Shown in pieces: positions 10,494-19,392 of a stretch of DNA of 21,970 nt. The notes below the pieces were generated by a model, which did not search any database, was not told where the DNA came from, and saw only the letters and a program-made list of their open reading frames with translations. The DNA comes from a virus: the IMG/VR virus record IMGVR_UViG_3300010354_000776, positions 1 through 21,970 of that record; one strand, given 5' to 3'. Position 1 is the stretch's first letter. Each line of letters begins with the position of its first letter. Both the position numbers and the translations under genes were made by a program.

Positions 10494-12668
10494 ATGAAAA
10501 ACTCAAAAATACCAGATGCTGAACCTGTTAATGAGAATGCTTATATTACATGGAATGATACTGATTTAGCAGATAAAAGAATAGCCTTAGAGCAAGCTTC
10601 AAAAAGCTTAGATGAATTTGGAGGAGTAGAAAGAACATCTGCTTCTAGATGGGGTAGACCAGCAGATTGGTCCAATCTTACTCCAGAAGGAACTAGTGGT
10701 AGGCCAGGATTAACAAGAGCAGACTACGAAGCTTTTAGACCAGATGAAGCTGTTCCTAAGAAATTAAAAGGTATTCTTAGAAATTCAGATCTTATCTATA
10801 GCAGAGTAGGACTCGTTAAAAATGTTATAGATCTTATGGGTGATTTTGCTAGCCAAGGAGTTAGAATTTCTCATCCTAATAAAAGAATAGAAAGATTCTA
10901 TAAAAACTGGTTTGCTAAAATCAATGGACCAGACCGTAGCGAAAGATTTCTAAATACTCTTTATCGTCTTGGTAATGTAGTTATAAATAGACAAACAGGA
11001 AAGATCAGCGTTAAAGCAGAAAAAGAACTATACAAAACTCATGCTTCTCCAGACATGATAATCAATTACCAGGAATTAGTACCAGCTAATGAAAAAAGAG
11101 AAATACCTTGGAAGTATACTTTTATTGATCCTGTTTATGTAGATATTGTAGGAGGTCCATTATCTGGATTTGTAAATGCTAAAACATATTGTATTATGCT
11201 TCCTACCGGTTTGAGAAAAATGATTACAAACCCAAAAAATTCTGCTGAGATTGCTATAGTAGAAAAACTTCCTAAAAGTATCATAGAAGCATCCAAAACA
11301 AAAAAGCCATATTTACTAGATCCTGACAAAACATTAGTATTCCATTACAAAAAAGACGATTGGCAAACATGGGCTTATCCCATTATTTATAGTGTGATGG
11401 ACGATATTAATACTATCGAAAAACTAAAGCTTGCTGACCTTGCTGCTCTTGATGGAGCTATTAGCAACATTCGTATATTTAAGCTTGGTAGCTTGGACCA
11501 TAAGATTGCTCCTACTGCTGCGGCTGCGAGTAAACTCAGTAGTATCTTACAAAATAATGTTGGTGGAGGAACAATGGATCTTGTTTGGGGTCCAGATATT
11601 GAGCTTATAGAAAGCAAATCAACAGTTTATCAATTTCTTGGTCAAGAAAAGTATGTTCCTCATTTGAACATGGTTTATGCAGGCCTTGGAATTCCACCAA
11701 CTCTAACTGGAACCTTCGGAGCTGCTGGAACAACCAATAATTTCATTAGCCTTAAAACATTAACTCAAAGATTACAATACGGAAGAAGAGTATTACTTGA
11801 GTTTTGGAACAACGAAATTAGAATGGTTCAAAAAGCTATGGGATTTAGTCAACCAGCTATTATTGAATTTGAAAGAATGGATTTGAGTAATGAAGAAGCA
11901 GAGAAAGCTCTTCTTATTCAGTTAGCCGATAGAAACGTTATTAGTGACGAATTATTACAAACTAATTTCGGCTTCAATCCTGATCTTGAGAAGTCAAGAC
12001 TCAACAAAGAAAACAAAGAAAGAGAAACCAATAGAATGGTTAATAAGAGTGGACCTTATTATGATCCAACATTTGAAAGTGGTCTTAAGAAGTTAGCTCT
12101 ACAACTTGGTCTTGCTAGCCCAAGCGAAGTCGGCTTAGAACTTTTCGAAAAGAAAGAAGGAGAAAAAACAGTTCTTGAACTTAAGACAGAATCTGAAATT
12201 GAAAAAATAAAAAGTCAACCACAAAAACCAGTTAATGAAAGTGGAAGACCTCTAGGAAAAGGTGATACAGAAAAAAGAAAGCAAAGAGAATTCAAACCAC
12301 AACCAGGAATTCCTCAAAATGCTTCGTTACAGTTATGGGCTATACAGGCTCAAGAGAAAATCTCTGAAATAGTAAATCCTTTCTTACTTGAGTTTTACTC
12401 CAAAAAGAATATGAGAAGTTTATCGTCGGAAGAATATAATGAAGCAGAAGAGACTAAAACTAAAATATTCTTTTCTCTAGAGCCCAACACCATAGTAAAA
12501 GAAGATATTGTTTTAGATAAACTCAATACTATTAATAGTATTGAACTAAAAAAAGTACATAGTTCTTATATGAATTTTCAAAGAATGCTATCAATTGAAA
12601 TCCATAGACAGATGACTACTGAAGAGCTAAAATACTGTAAAGCATTCTTCTATGGACAAGTGGTGTAA
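10494..12668 (+). CDS. portal protein
   Basis: A 724-aa protein in the expected place between terminase and protease. The core (about 95-520) has typical portal elements: KNVIDLMGDFASQGVRI, a WAYPIIYSVMDDINTIEKLK segment like the portal stem helix, and the strongly conserved-looking HLNMVYAGLGIPPTLTG near 385-400. This is followed by NNFISLKTLTQRLQYGRR and the wing/crown-side helices. The C-terminal 150 residues are long, charged and unassigned; part may face the capsid interior. It forms the dodecameric ring through which DNA enters. The 57-base leader contains ACAAT-type repeats and no clear ribosome site. Confidence 0.9.
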   Translation: MKNSKIPDAEPVNENAYITWNDTDLADKRIALEQASKSLDEFGGVERTSASRWGRPADWSNLTPEGTSGRPGLTRADYEAFRPDEAVPKKLKGILRNSDLIYSRVGLVKNVIDLMGDFASQGVRISHPNKRIERFYKNWFAKINGPDRSERFLNTLYRLGNVVINRQTGKISVKAEKELYKTHASPDMIINYQELVPANEKREIPWKYTFIDPVYVDIVGGPLSGFVNAKTYCIMLPTGLRKMITNPKNSAEIAIVEKLPKSIIEASKTKKPYLLDPDKTLVFHYKKDDWQTWAYPIIYSVMDDINTIEKLKLADLAALDGAISNIRIFKLGSLDHKIAPTAAAASKLSSILQNNVGGGTMDLVWGPDIELIESKSTVYQFLGQEKYVPHLNMVYAGLGIPPTLTGTFGAAGTTNNFISLKTLTQRLQYGRRVLLEFWNNEIRMVQKAMGFSQPAIIEFERMDLSNEEAEKALLIQLADRNVISDELLQTNFGFNPDLEKSRLNKENKERETNRMVNKSGPYYDPTFESGLKKLALQLGLASPSEVGLELFEKKEGEKTVLELKTESEIEKIKSQPQKPVNESGRPLGKGDTEKRKQREFKPQPGIPQNASLQLWAIQAQEKISEIVNPFLLEFYSKKNMRSLSSEEYNEAEETKTKIFFSLEPNTIVKEDIVLDKLNTINSIELKKVHSSYMNFQRMLSIEIHRQMTTEELKYCKAFFYGQVV

Positions 12669-12702
12669 CATAAATGAACACTACTCTAAGAAAGGTTAAA
12701 AA

Positions 12703-14184
12703 ATGAAAGTTTTTGAACAAGAAAAAAATGATGGTCTAGAAGAAAAAATTAAAGCCAGTGCAAGTTTCACATACGCTTGTTCTGTAGAATCTTCTGATGT
12801 TAGTGTAAAACGCGGAGAGATCAAAGCTCTCGCAGGAGTAGACGATAAGGATTTGTATTATACTCAATCTATTTTAGTAAGTACAGACTGGAACAAGAAT
12901 GACGACATTTTTGATCCTAAAGAAGTATGGGCAGCAAAAGATACTCCAACACATAAGCCTACAAATATCGAACACCAAGAATCAAAAATCGTTGGTCACA
13001 TTATTAATAACTGGCCAATAACAGAAGAAGGAGTTATAATAAGTAATGATACTCCTGTTGAAAATTTACCATCGAAATACCACGTTCTTACTGCATCAGT
13101 AATTTACACTGGTTTTACAGAGCCTGAACTTAGAGAAAGAACATCTGAACTAATTCAGGAAATTGAAGCAGGAACAAAGTATGTTAGTATGGAATGTTTC
13201 TTTAATGGATTTGATTATGGTCTTCAGGATAAATCTTCTGGAGAGATAAAACTACTTCCAAGAGAAGAAGCAACAGCATACCTAACAAAACATTTAAGAG
13301 CCTACGGAGGCTCAGGCGAATTTGAGAATCATAAAATTGGTAGAGTTCTGAGGAACATTACTTTTAGTGGAAAAGGTTTTGTAGATAGGCCCGCAAATCC
13401 AGAAAGTATAATTTTTCAGAAAGAAAACTTTAAATTTTTAGAAAATCAAAAAACACTTGAAAATGAAAAAGAAGGTGTATCACCTATACAAGCCACACAG
13501 GAGGCATCAATGAGTTCAGAAATTTTAAACCCTAACGATAAGGTAGAAGCCATGAATGATTGTACAGAACTAGTAAAGGAAGCTTATGCTGCTCGTGATG
13601 AGTTTAAAGCTCAAGCCTCCGAGCTCAAAGCAGCTCTAGATCTTTTAACACAAGAAAAAGAAGAAGCTGCTAAGAAGAGCGACGAAAATTTAAAGAAGAA
13701 GCAAGACGAAGAAACACAAAAGGACGAGAAGATGATGAAGCTGAAGTCAGAACTTGACGCAGCTCTTGAAGCTATCGCTGCTTACAAGGACAAAGAAGAA
13801 GAAATGAAGAAAAAGGAAATGATGATGAAGCGCAAGGCTTCCCTTCTTGAGGCTGGTCTTGATGAAGAATCAGCATCTTCTAATGTAGAAAAATTTGAAG
13901 CTCTTGATGATGAATCTTTTGATAACATGATTTCTCTTATTGCTGCTATGAAGCCAAAGATGCCACCATCTGAGGATGATGCCAAAAAGGATAAGAAAGA
14001 AATGATGATGAAGAAAAAGGCTTCAGAAGAACTAACAGAAGCTCTTGAAAATGTAGAGGTTACAGAAGAAGCTAATTTGACAGTTGGTTCAGATGAGTCA
14101 GAAGACGAAATGACCAGCACAAGAGCAGCTTTAATTGATTTTGTTTACAACCGACTCGGTAAAACTTTAGATAAGGGAGAATAA
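12703..14184 (+). CDS. prohead protease fused to scaffold
   Basis: A 493-aa product. Residues about 40-240 look like a phage prohead protease: TNIEHQESKIVGHI with likely catalytic His 91, KYVSMECFF with likely Ser 162, and a GFVDRPANPESI end typical of the HK97/T4-type serine protease clan. The His-Ser assignments are by pattern. From about 270 the protein becomes long charged helix with Lys/Glu and Met-rich stretches (about 300-370 and 415-450), the character of a scaffold. An in-frame ATG at 13510 with perfect AGGAGG would make the scaffold separately. AAAGG precedes the start at 12703. The protease would mature the prohead after assembly around the scaffold. Confidence 0.88.
   Translation: MKVFEQEKNDGLEEKIKASASFTYACSVESSDVSVKRGEIKALAGVDDKDLYYTQSILVSTDWNKNDDIFDPKEVWAAKDTPTHKPTNIEHQESKIVGHIINNWPITEEGVIISNDTPVENLPSKYHVLTASVIYTGFTEPELRERTSELIQEIEAGTKYVSMECFFNGFDYGLQDKSSGEIKLLPREEATAYLTKHLRAYGGSGEFENHKIGRVLRNITFSGKGFVDRPANPESIIFQKENFKFLENQKTLENEKEGVSPIQATQEASMSSEILNPNDKVEAMNDCTELVKEAYAARDEFKAQASELKAALDLLTQEKEEAAKKSDENLKKKQDEETQKDEKMMKLKSELDAALEAIAAYKDKEEEMKKKEMMMKRKASLLEAGLDEESASSNVEKFEALDDESFDNMISLIAAMKPKMPPSEDDAKKDKKEMMMKKKASEELTEALENVEVTEEANLTVGSDESEDEMTSTRAALIDFVYNRLGKTLDKGE
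13499..13512 (+). promoter_or_regulatory. internal ribosome binding site and start of nested scaffold
   Basis: AGGAGG (13499-13504), a 5-base gap, then ATG (13510-13512), in frame with the protease gene. It is the strongest ribosome site in the head module, stronger than that of the protease itself. Confidence 0.7.
13510..14184 (+). CDS. nested scaffold protein (internal start)
   Basis: Translation from Met 270 of the protease frame gives a 224-aa protein starting MSSEILNPNDKVEAMNDC. It is almost entirely charged helix with coiled-coil character: two dense Lys/Glu/Met segments and a short ending (RAALIDFVYNRLGKTLD) that could bind the capsid protein. Scaffold made from an in-frame start inside the protease gene is the arrangement of lambda C/Nu3 and several other phages. 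Independent translation would give scaffold in excess over protease, as needed for prohead assembly. The evidence is the ribosome site, the domain boundary at the same point and the precedent. Confidence 0.65.
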   Translation: MSSEILNPNDKVEAMNDCTELVKEAYAARDEFKAQASELKAALDLLTQEKEEAAKKSDENLKKKQDEETQKDEKMMKLKSELDAALEAIAAYKDKEEEMKKKEMMMKRKASLLEAGLDEESASSNVEKFEALDDESFDNMISLIAAMKPKMPPSEDDAKKDKKEMMMKKKASEELTEALENVEVTEEANLTVGSDESEDEMTSTRAALIDFVYNRLGKTLDKGE

Positions 14185-14186
14185 TA

Positions 14187-14642
14187 ATGGCTCTAAAACC
14201 AGATAGAAATGAAGTCTACACAGATATTTCATTTTTCATGAATACTGTAGGCGAACGTGGCGGTATTGTTTCACATGTAACAGGTGGTGTTGGTTCTTCA
14301 ATGGACGATGCTAATGCTGTTGTTGGGTATGCAGCAGCAGCTGCTACCAACCCAGCTGGACTCCTGTTAAACGACGTTGTTGATCTTGACCTAACCAGAC
14401 AGCATATGAATTGGTTTAAAGACGAAGTACAAAAGGGTAGCAAGGTTACCGTTCTTCGTCAAGGTTTTGTTGTTACCAACATGATTGATGGTGCTGCAAA
14501 TCCAGTAGCTGGTCAACCAGCTCACTATGTTGCTAACGGTCTGTTAACCAATAATACTGGTAGCGGCAGTCCACAAGTTGGTCGTTGGCTCAGCGCCAAG
14601 GATGCAGACGGTTACGCTAAAGTCGACATCAACATTACATAA
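14187..14642 (+). CDS. probable head decoration (cement) protein
   Basis: A 151-aa protein between protease/scaffold and capsid genes, two bases after the protease stop, with AGGGAG upstream. The C-terminal half has the look of small capsid-stabilising proteins: KGSKVTVLRQGFVVTN, then PAHYVANGLLTNN, PQVGRWLSAKDADGYAKVDI, i.e. short beta strands with a return to V/I-rich end. The N-terminal half is Gly/Ala-rich (about 25-60). Decoration proteins of this size bind the outside of the expanded head. No specific family can be named; the call rests on position, length and strand pattern. Confidence 0.6.
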   Translation: MALKPDRNEVYTDISFFMNTVGERGGIVSHVTGGVGSSMDDANAVVGYAAAAATNPAGLLLNDVVDLDLTRQHMNWFKDEVQKGSKVTVLRQGFVVTNMIDGAANPVAGQPAHYVANGLLTNNTGSGSPQVGRWLSAKDADGYAKVDINIT

Positions 14643-14669
14643 CTTTTGAAAAAAACAGGAGACTATAAA

Positions 14670-15677
14670 ATGGCAAAGAAATTTGAACCTACCCCAGAGC
14701 TCACAGATCTACTTATTAGATCTGGTTCAGCTCGTAGAGAAGAAGCCTTAGCAGCTACCAATGAGTTTGCTAAAGCTCTTGAACTTCCACTTCGTCAAGG
14801 TCTTCTTAGTGGAGACATTCTTGGCAACATCTTCGAAGCTATTCAATTAGCTCCGGGTGCTGCTCCAGAATTCCCACTAGACTTCCTTTCCCCAGGCACT
14901 GAAAAGGACTTTGTTGCTTATACAATTCCTAATCATGGCTATATTCCACAGCGTCATGTTGAGAGCGATTATGTCATGGTTCCAACCTATGACATTGCTA
15001 ACGCTATCGACTACTTACTAAAGTATGCTCGTGATGCTCGTTGGGATATTGTTGGTCGTGCTATGGAAGTTCTTGAGAACGGTTTCGTCAAGAAGATGAA
15101 TGACGACGGATGGCATACTCTTCTAGCTGCTGGTGTTGATCGTAACATCGTAGTTTATGATGCTGATGCTGGCGCTGGTCAGTTCACAAAGAGATTAGTT
15201 TCTCTCATGAAAACTGTTATGCGTCGTAACGGAGGCGGTAATAGCACAAGCACAAATCGTGCCCAGCTTACCGACCTTTATGTTTCACCAGAAGCGATTG
15301 AAGATATTCGCAACTGGGGTCTTGATCAAGTTGACGAAATTACTCGTCGTGAAATTTACGTTGCTAATGACGGCAGCGGATCACTCACAAGAGTATTTGG
15401 CGTTAATCTTCATGACCTTGATGAACTTGGCGAAGGCCAAGAGTATCAACTCTACTACCAGAACGTTCTTGGTGGTGGACTTCCAGCAGGCGACGTTGAG
15501 ATTGTAGTTGGCCTTGACCAGAGCAAGCGTGATGCTTTCATCATGCCAGTTCGCGAGCAAGTTCAAATCTTCGAAGATGAATCACTACATCGTCAGAAGA
15601 GAGCTGGCTACTATGGTTGGGCAGAGCAAGGCTTTGCTGTTCTTGATAACCGCAGAGTTATTCTTGGCTCACTATAA
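14670..15677 (+). CDS. major capsid protein
   Basis: The start at 14670 is chosen over a TTG eight codons upstream because ACAGGAG lies at the right spacing. The 335-aa product (starting MAKKFEPTPELTDLL) has an N-terminal helix, an E-loop-like segment near 75-100 (KDFVAYTIPNHGYIPQRHVE), a long helix (YLLKYARDARWDIVGRAMEV) and beta-rich parts with Gly (GSGSLTRVFGVNLHDLDE). It ends with a beta strand, consistent with an HK97-type fold. The position after portal, protease and decoration genes, and a strong terminator behind it, fit a highly expressed capsid gene. Codon use is richer in G and C at third positions than neighbouring genes, as often seen in highly expressed phage genes. Confidence 0.9.
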   Translation: MAKKFEPTPELTDLLIRSGSARREEALAATNEFAKALELPLRQGLLSGDILGNIFEAIQLAPGAAPEFPLDFLSPGTEKDFVAYTIPNHGYIPQRHVESDYVMVPTYDIANAIDYLLKYARDARWDIVGRAMEVLENGFVKKMNDDGWHTLLAAGVDRNIVVYDADAGAGQFTKRLVSLMKTVMRRNGGGNSTSTNRAQLTDLYVSPEAIEDIRNWGLDQVDEITRREIYVANDGSGSLTRVFGVNLHDLDELGEGQEYQLYYQNVLGGGLPAGDVEIVVGLDQSKRDAFIMPVREQVQIFEDESLHRQKRAGYYGWAEQGFAVLDNRRVILGSL

Positions 15678-15704
15678 GTCTAGCACTTATAACTAAAAGA
15701 TTAG

Positions 15705-15733
15705 AGGCTGCTGAGAAATCGGCAGCCTTTTTT
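15705..15733 (+). terminator. Rho-independent terminator after the capsid gene
   Basis: AGGCTGC (15705-15711) pairs perfectly with GCAGCCT (15722-15728), with a 10-base loop and six T residues (15728-15733). It ends the head operon. A TATAAT at 15747-15752 just after it could be the -10 box of a promoter for the next unit, but no -35 box is seen. Confidence 0.88.
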
Positions 15734-15794
15734 CTTTATAGTGTATTATAATGTTGAAGTCCTTATTTTAGAGAGAAAAATAGGAGAGAGAGAA

Positions 15795-16517
15795 ATGCCA
15801 GCAATTAATGTATTTACAGTTAGAAAAGATACCCAAGCTAATTGGGCAGCAGCTCCTGCTGAATTAGGCAGAGCTATATTATATGAAGGCGAATTCGGAT
15901 ATGAAACAGACACTTTCGCTTTAAAGATAGGCGATGGTGTTAGGTCTTATTCTAGTTTACCTTATTTTATTGCACCTGGAGGTGCCGGTGGTGGAACTGT
16001 CACAGCTTCTGGACTTATTGATGGATCTGGAATAGCTAATTATTTAAGTCTATTTGCTGATACAGATACGGTTGTTAATAGCGTTGTATACCAAAACGGA
16101 GCCAATATCGGAGTAGGAACAACTAATCCTGCTTATAGACTAACAGTAGACGGCTCTTTTTCTGCTTCAACCAAAAGCTTTGATATTCCTCATCCTTCTG
16201 ATCCAAATAAGAGACTAGTTTATGGAAGCTTAGAATCTCCTTATCATGGAATTAGAATGACTGGCAGAGACGTAATCAGAAATGGATTATGTGTTATTAA
16301 ACTTCCTAGCTATGTAAAAGACTTAGTGAGACAAGAAGGCTGCTCTGTAAATTTGACGAATATTAAACATTCTAAAATTCTTTTTGTTGACACGATTGAC
16401 ATTCCTAATAATACTATTACTATAAGAATAGCAGAACCCGTAGCAAGAGACTTAGAGTTCTTTTGGGATTTCACTGCTATCAGAAAGGATATTGCGGACT
16501 TAGTAGTAGAACCTTAG
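15795..16517 (+). CDS. tail fibre-like virion protein
   Basis: The start at 15795 follows AGGAGAGAG; an upstream GTG in frame is not favoured. The 240-aa product has an N-terminal module common in phage fibre and appendage proteins (RKDTQANWAAAPAELGRAIL, EFGYETDTFALKIGDG, SYSSLPY). Next come NIGVGTTNPAYRLTVDGSF and KSFDIPHPSDPNKRLVYGSL, a segment usually found near the tips or chaperone-linked ends of fibres, and a C-terminal part (about 165-240) of beta strands. It probably assembles as a trimer on the particle. The exact appendage is unknown. It lies directly after the capsid terminator and before the sugar-related genes. Confidence 0.7.
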   Translation: MPAINVFTVRKDTQANWAAAPAELGRAILYEGEFGYETDTFALKIGDGVRSYSSLPYFIAPGGAGGGTVTASGLIDGSGIANYLSLFADTDTVVNSVVYQNGANIGVGTTNPAYRLTVDGSFSASTKSFDIPHPSDPNKRLVYGSLESPYHGIRMTGRDVIRNGLCVIKLPSYVKDLVRQEGCSVNLTNIKHSKILFVDTIDIPNNTITIRIAEPVARDLEFFWDFTAIRKDIADLVVEP

Positions 16518-16525
16518 GAAAATTT

Positions 16526-17503
16526 ATGAGAATTTTATGTCAGGATATAATTGATCAGGGTGGAGATGTTATACCTTTGCTTTTGCCTGCAGGAGAATTA
16601 AAAGCTCCTGCAAGCGCTAATGTGAGTGTATTATCAATAAATAATAAACTATTGGTCAATATTAGAAATCTTAACTATGTTTTATATCATGCTGAGAACT
16701 TAAAAAATTCTCATGCTTTTGGTCCTTTAGCTTATCTTCACCCAGAAATAGATCAGACTCTTACTACATATAATTATATCTGTGAGCTTGACGACAATCT
16801 TAATATAGTAGCTTATTCTTTAGTAGATACAACAGCAAGCGATGTTCCTCCTTTATGGGAATTTGTTGGACTAGAAGATGTTAGGTTAGTACATTGGAAT
16901 AATGAGCTCTGGCAGTGCGGAGTTAGAAGAGACACAACACCAAACGGTGTTGGAAGAATGGAACTGGTTAAGTTAGGAGTAGAAGGAAATAAGATTAAAG
17001 AGCTATCTAGAGACAGAATGCCTGCTCCTCCTCCTAATGATAGTTATTGTGAAAAGAACTGGATGCCTATTATAGACATGCCTTATCATTTTGTAAAGTG
17101 GACAAATCCAACAGAAATAGTTAAGTACGATATAAATAATAAGACTACAACAACAGTTAAGATTAGTCCACAAGCTAATATCCAAACAAGTGATCTAAGA
17201 GGAGGCTCACAAGTAATCTCCTATAAGAACCACTTTATCTGCATTACTCATGAAGTAGATCTTTATTGGAGCGAAGCAGGAAGAAAAGATGCTGATTATT
17301 GGCATAGAGTTATAGTATGGGATAAAGATTTCAATATTGTACACGCTTCTGAGCCTTTTACTTTTATGAATGGCAAGATTGAATTTTGTGTTGGATTAAC
17401 TATACATAACAACCAATTTATTGCTACTTTCGGATATCAGGATAATGCTGCTTATTTAGCTAAAATACCAACTCAAATAATGGATGGACTTACTGGACTA
17501 TGA
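16526..17503 (+). CDS. GH130-like beta-propeller protein (glycoside-related)
   Basis: ATG at 16526 follows TTAGGAAA; the frame extends upstream into the fibre gene but without support. The 325-aa product shows the ordered motifs of five-bladed propellers related to mannoside phosphorylases and their relatives: FVGLEDVRLV (113-122), CEKNWMP (175-181), LRGGSQV (224-230), ICITHEV (238-244), YWHRVIV (258-264), IEFCVGLT (285-292) and FGYQDNAA (302-309). In this group Glu and Asp in the central cavity act on glycans. Proteins of this type are often encoded beside glycosyltransferases and methyltransferases, as here. Whether it is enzymatic or a lectin-like structural part is not known. The stop overlaps the next gene (ATGA). 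Confidence 0.72.
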   Translation: MRILCQDIIDQGGDVIPLLLPAGELKAPASANVSVLSINNKLLVNIRNLNYVLYHAENLKNSHAFGPLAYLHPEIDQTLTTYNYICELDDNLNIVAYSLVDTTASDVPPLWEFVGLEDVRLVHWNNELWQCGVRRDTTPNGVGRMELVKLGVEGNKIKELSRDRMPAPPPNDSYCEKNWMPIIDMPYHFVKWTNPTEIVKYDINNKTTTTVKISPQANIQTSDLRGGSQVISYKNHFICITHEVDLYWSEAGRKDADYWHRVIVWDKDFNIVHASEPFTFMNGKIEFCVGLTIHNNQFIATFGYQDNAAYLAKIPTQIMDGLTGL

Positions 17504-19392
17504 TAAATAAACAACTTTTACACGACTATATTTTAGATCCCAAAAACCCAGTTAAATGTTATCGTTTAGGATATGCATATTATTCTGTAGAACATTATGG
17601 AGAAGCTGTTAGTTTCTTTTTAAGAGCAGCAGAAAATTCTGAAGGAGATCTAAGATACAACTCTATGCTTCATGTTGCTTTTTGCTATAGAGCTTTAGGA
17701 GGCAGAAACTATACTCTTAATAGCATTTATAAGAGCATGATCGCAAGGTTTCCAGCAAAGCCAGAGGCTTATTTTCATTTAGCAAAATTATGCGAAAGAG
17801 AAAATGCTAATGTTGATGGGTACATGTGGGTTCATTTGGCCCTAGAGAATTCTAATAATGCAGGAACAGAATATCATGATCTTGAGTTTGATTTTGTAGA
17901 AGTATTATTCTTAAAGGCTTATTTTGCGTGGCTATTAGACAAACCGGCAGAATCCAGAAGAACATATGAATACATTCTTAAAAACTATCTTCATGAGTTA
18001 GATGAGGGAAGAACTCAATTTCTTAGAGGTCAACTTCTAAAGTTTGGCATGGCTAAAGAATCTGAGACTATACAAGCTTATAATAATAACAATAAGCATC
18101 AGTGGATTTATGAGTTTGATAACATTAATGAAATACAGAATAATCATTCGCAAGCTCTGCAAGATATGTTTGTGCTTTACTGTCATAACGGTAAAAAGAA
18201 CGGAACTTATCTTGAGGTCGGGGCAGCGTTTCCTTATTACACGAGCAACACTGCATTACTAGAGCAGTTTGGCTGGAAGGGTGTTGGTCTTGAGCTTGAT
18301 CCAGAAATGGTAAAAATTTACAATCAGCACAGAAGAAACAAAAGCTTACAACAAGATGCTCTTACAGCAGATTATGATAAGCTATTAACAGAATATTGTG
18401 GTGTTACAGATGTAGATTATCTTCAAGTAGATATTAAAACATCTGAAGAAACTTATAAAGCTTTACAAAGAATTCCTTTTGATAAGTATAGGTTTGCTGT
18501 TATAACCTATGAACATGACGATTATGTAGATGATACTCAAAGCTATAAACAAAAATCAAGAGACTTTCTTTTTTCTAAAGGATATCTTTTAGCTGTTCCA
18601 GATGTTGCTCCTATTGATGGGTATAGTTTTGAGGACTGGTGGATTCATCCAGATCTTATTGATATTACTAGAGTTTGGTCTATGAATAGATTAGCTAAAA
18701 TAAATTGGGGAAATACCACATTAGAACAAAGAGACAGAATTTATAATAATGTTCAATTAGAAAATTTATACGAATACTGGAGACCTGTTAAGGATGGAGA
18801 TGTTGTGGTAGACATTGGAGCTAATGTTGGGGCTTTTGGAGTTAGAGCACTAAGAAAACAACTCAAAGCTCTTTATGAAGTAGAAGCATCATCAGACCTC
18901 ATGGATACCTGCGTAAAGAACACTTTAAAATATAATAGTAGAAATAGCCCTATAAGTTATTTAAACCATTCTATCTGCAAACCAGGAAGTAATGTAAACT
19001 CTTTTACAGGACCAGAAGAATTTACAATCGTAACATTTAAGCAATTTCTACAAAATAATAAAATTTCTTACATAGATTTCCTAAAGATTAATGCAGAAGG
19101 TGCTGAGTACGATATCTTTACAAGTGAAAACATGTACTTTCTAAAAAACAACACTATGTTCATCGCTGCAGAATTTCATCTAGGATATGAAGATGGAAAG
19201 CAAAAATGGAAAAACTTTAGAGATAAGTACCTTCCACACTTTCCAAATAGAAAAATTAGATCGTTTAAGAATCAAAACATTGTTCCAGGATATATTATTG
19301 ATCTAGAACCATACTTAAATGATAATCAATTTGTAGATACTTACGAACATCCTTTTATGGTCTATATAAATAATGATAGAGCCTACCTCTAA
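17500..19392 (+). CDS. TPR protein with two FkbM-like methyltransferase domains
   Basis: A 630-aa fusion. Residues 10-185 are tetratricopeptide-like helical repeats (YRLGYAYYSVEHYGEAVSFF, AYFHLAKLCER). Residues about 215-375 form a SAM-binding domain (GTYLEVGAAFPYYTSN, GWKGVGLELDP, VDYLQVDIKT, VITYEHDDY) of the FkbM type. Residues about 420-630 form a second one (VVVDIGANVGAFGVRA, YIDFLKINAEGAEYDIF, IAAEFHLGYE). FkbM enzymes O-methylate sugars and other small substrates; tandem copies with a TPR scaffold are unusual. Positioned between propeller and glycosyltransferase genes, it probably modifies a glycan bound to virion or host surface. The second domain has the fuller set of motifs; the first may be less active. 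It overlaps both neighbours. Confidence 0.85.
   Translation: MINKQLLHDYILDPKNPVKCYRLGYAYYSVEHYGEAVSFFLRAAENSEGDLRYNSMLHVAFCYRALGGRNYTLNSIYKSMIARFPAKPEAYFHLAKLCERENANVDGYMWVHLALENSNNAGTEYHDLEFDFVEVLFLKAYFAWLLDKPAESRRTYEYILKNYLHELDEGRTQFLRGQLLKFGMAKESETIQAYNNNNKHQWIYEFDNINEIQNNHSQALQDMFVLYCHNGKKNGTYLEVGAAFPYYTSNTALLEQFGWKGVGLELDPEMVKIYNQHRRNKSLQQDALTADYDKLLTEYCGVTDVDYLQVDIKTSEETYKALQRIPFDKYRFAVITYEHDDYVDDTQSYKQKSRDFLFSKGYLLAVPDVAPIDGYSFEDWWIHPDLIDITRVWSMNRLAKINWGNTTLEQRDRIYNNVQLENLYEYWRPVKDGDVVVDIGANVGAFGVRALRKQLKALYEVEASSDLMDTCVKNTLKYNSRNSPISYLNHSICKPGSNVNSFTGPEEFTIVTFKQFLQNNKISYIDFLKINAEGAEYDIFTSENMYFLKNNTMFIAAEFHLGYEDGKQKWKNFRDKYLPHFPNRKIRSFKNQNIVPGYIIDLEPYLNDNQFVDTYEHPFMVYINNDRAYL

Noticed and set aside
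12674-12706. Ten-codon ORF whose stop overlaps the protease start (ATGA)
   Set aside because: It has no ribosome site and is too short to judge; the overlap may be chance in an A-rich leader.
13782-14120. 112-aa Ser-rich ORF antisense to the scaffold
   Set aside because: It is the complement of Lys/Glu-rich coiled-coil codons; no ribosome site or promoter.
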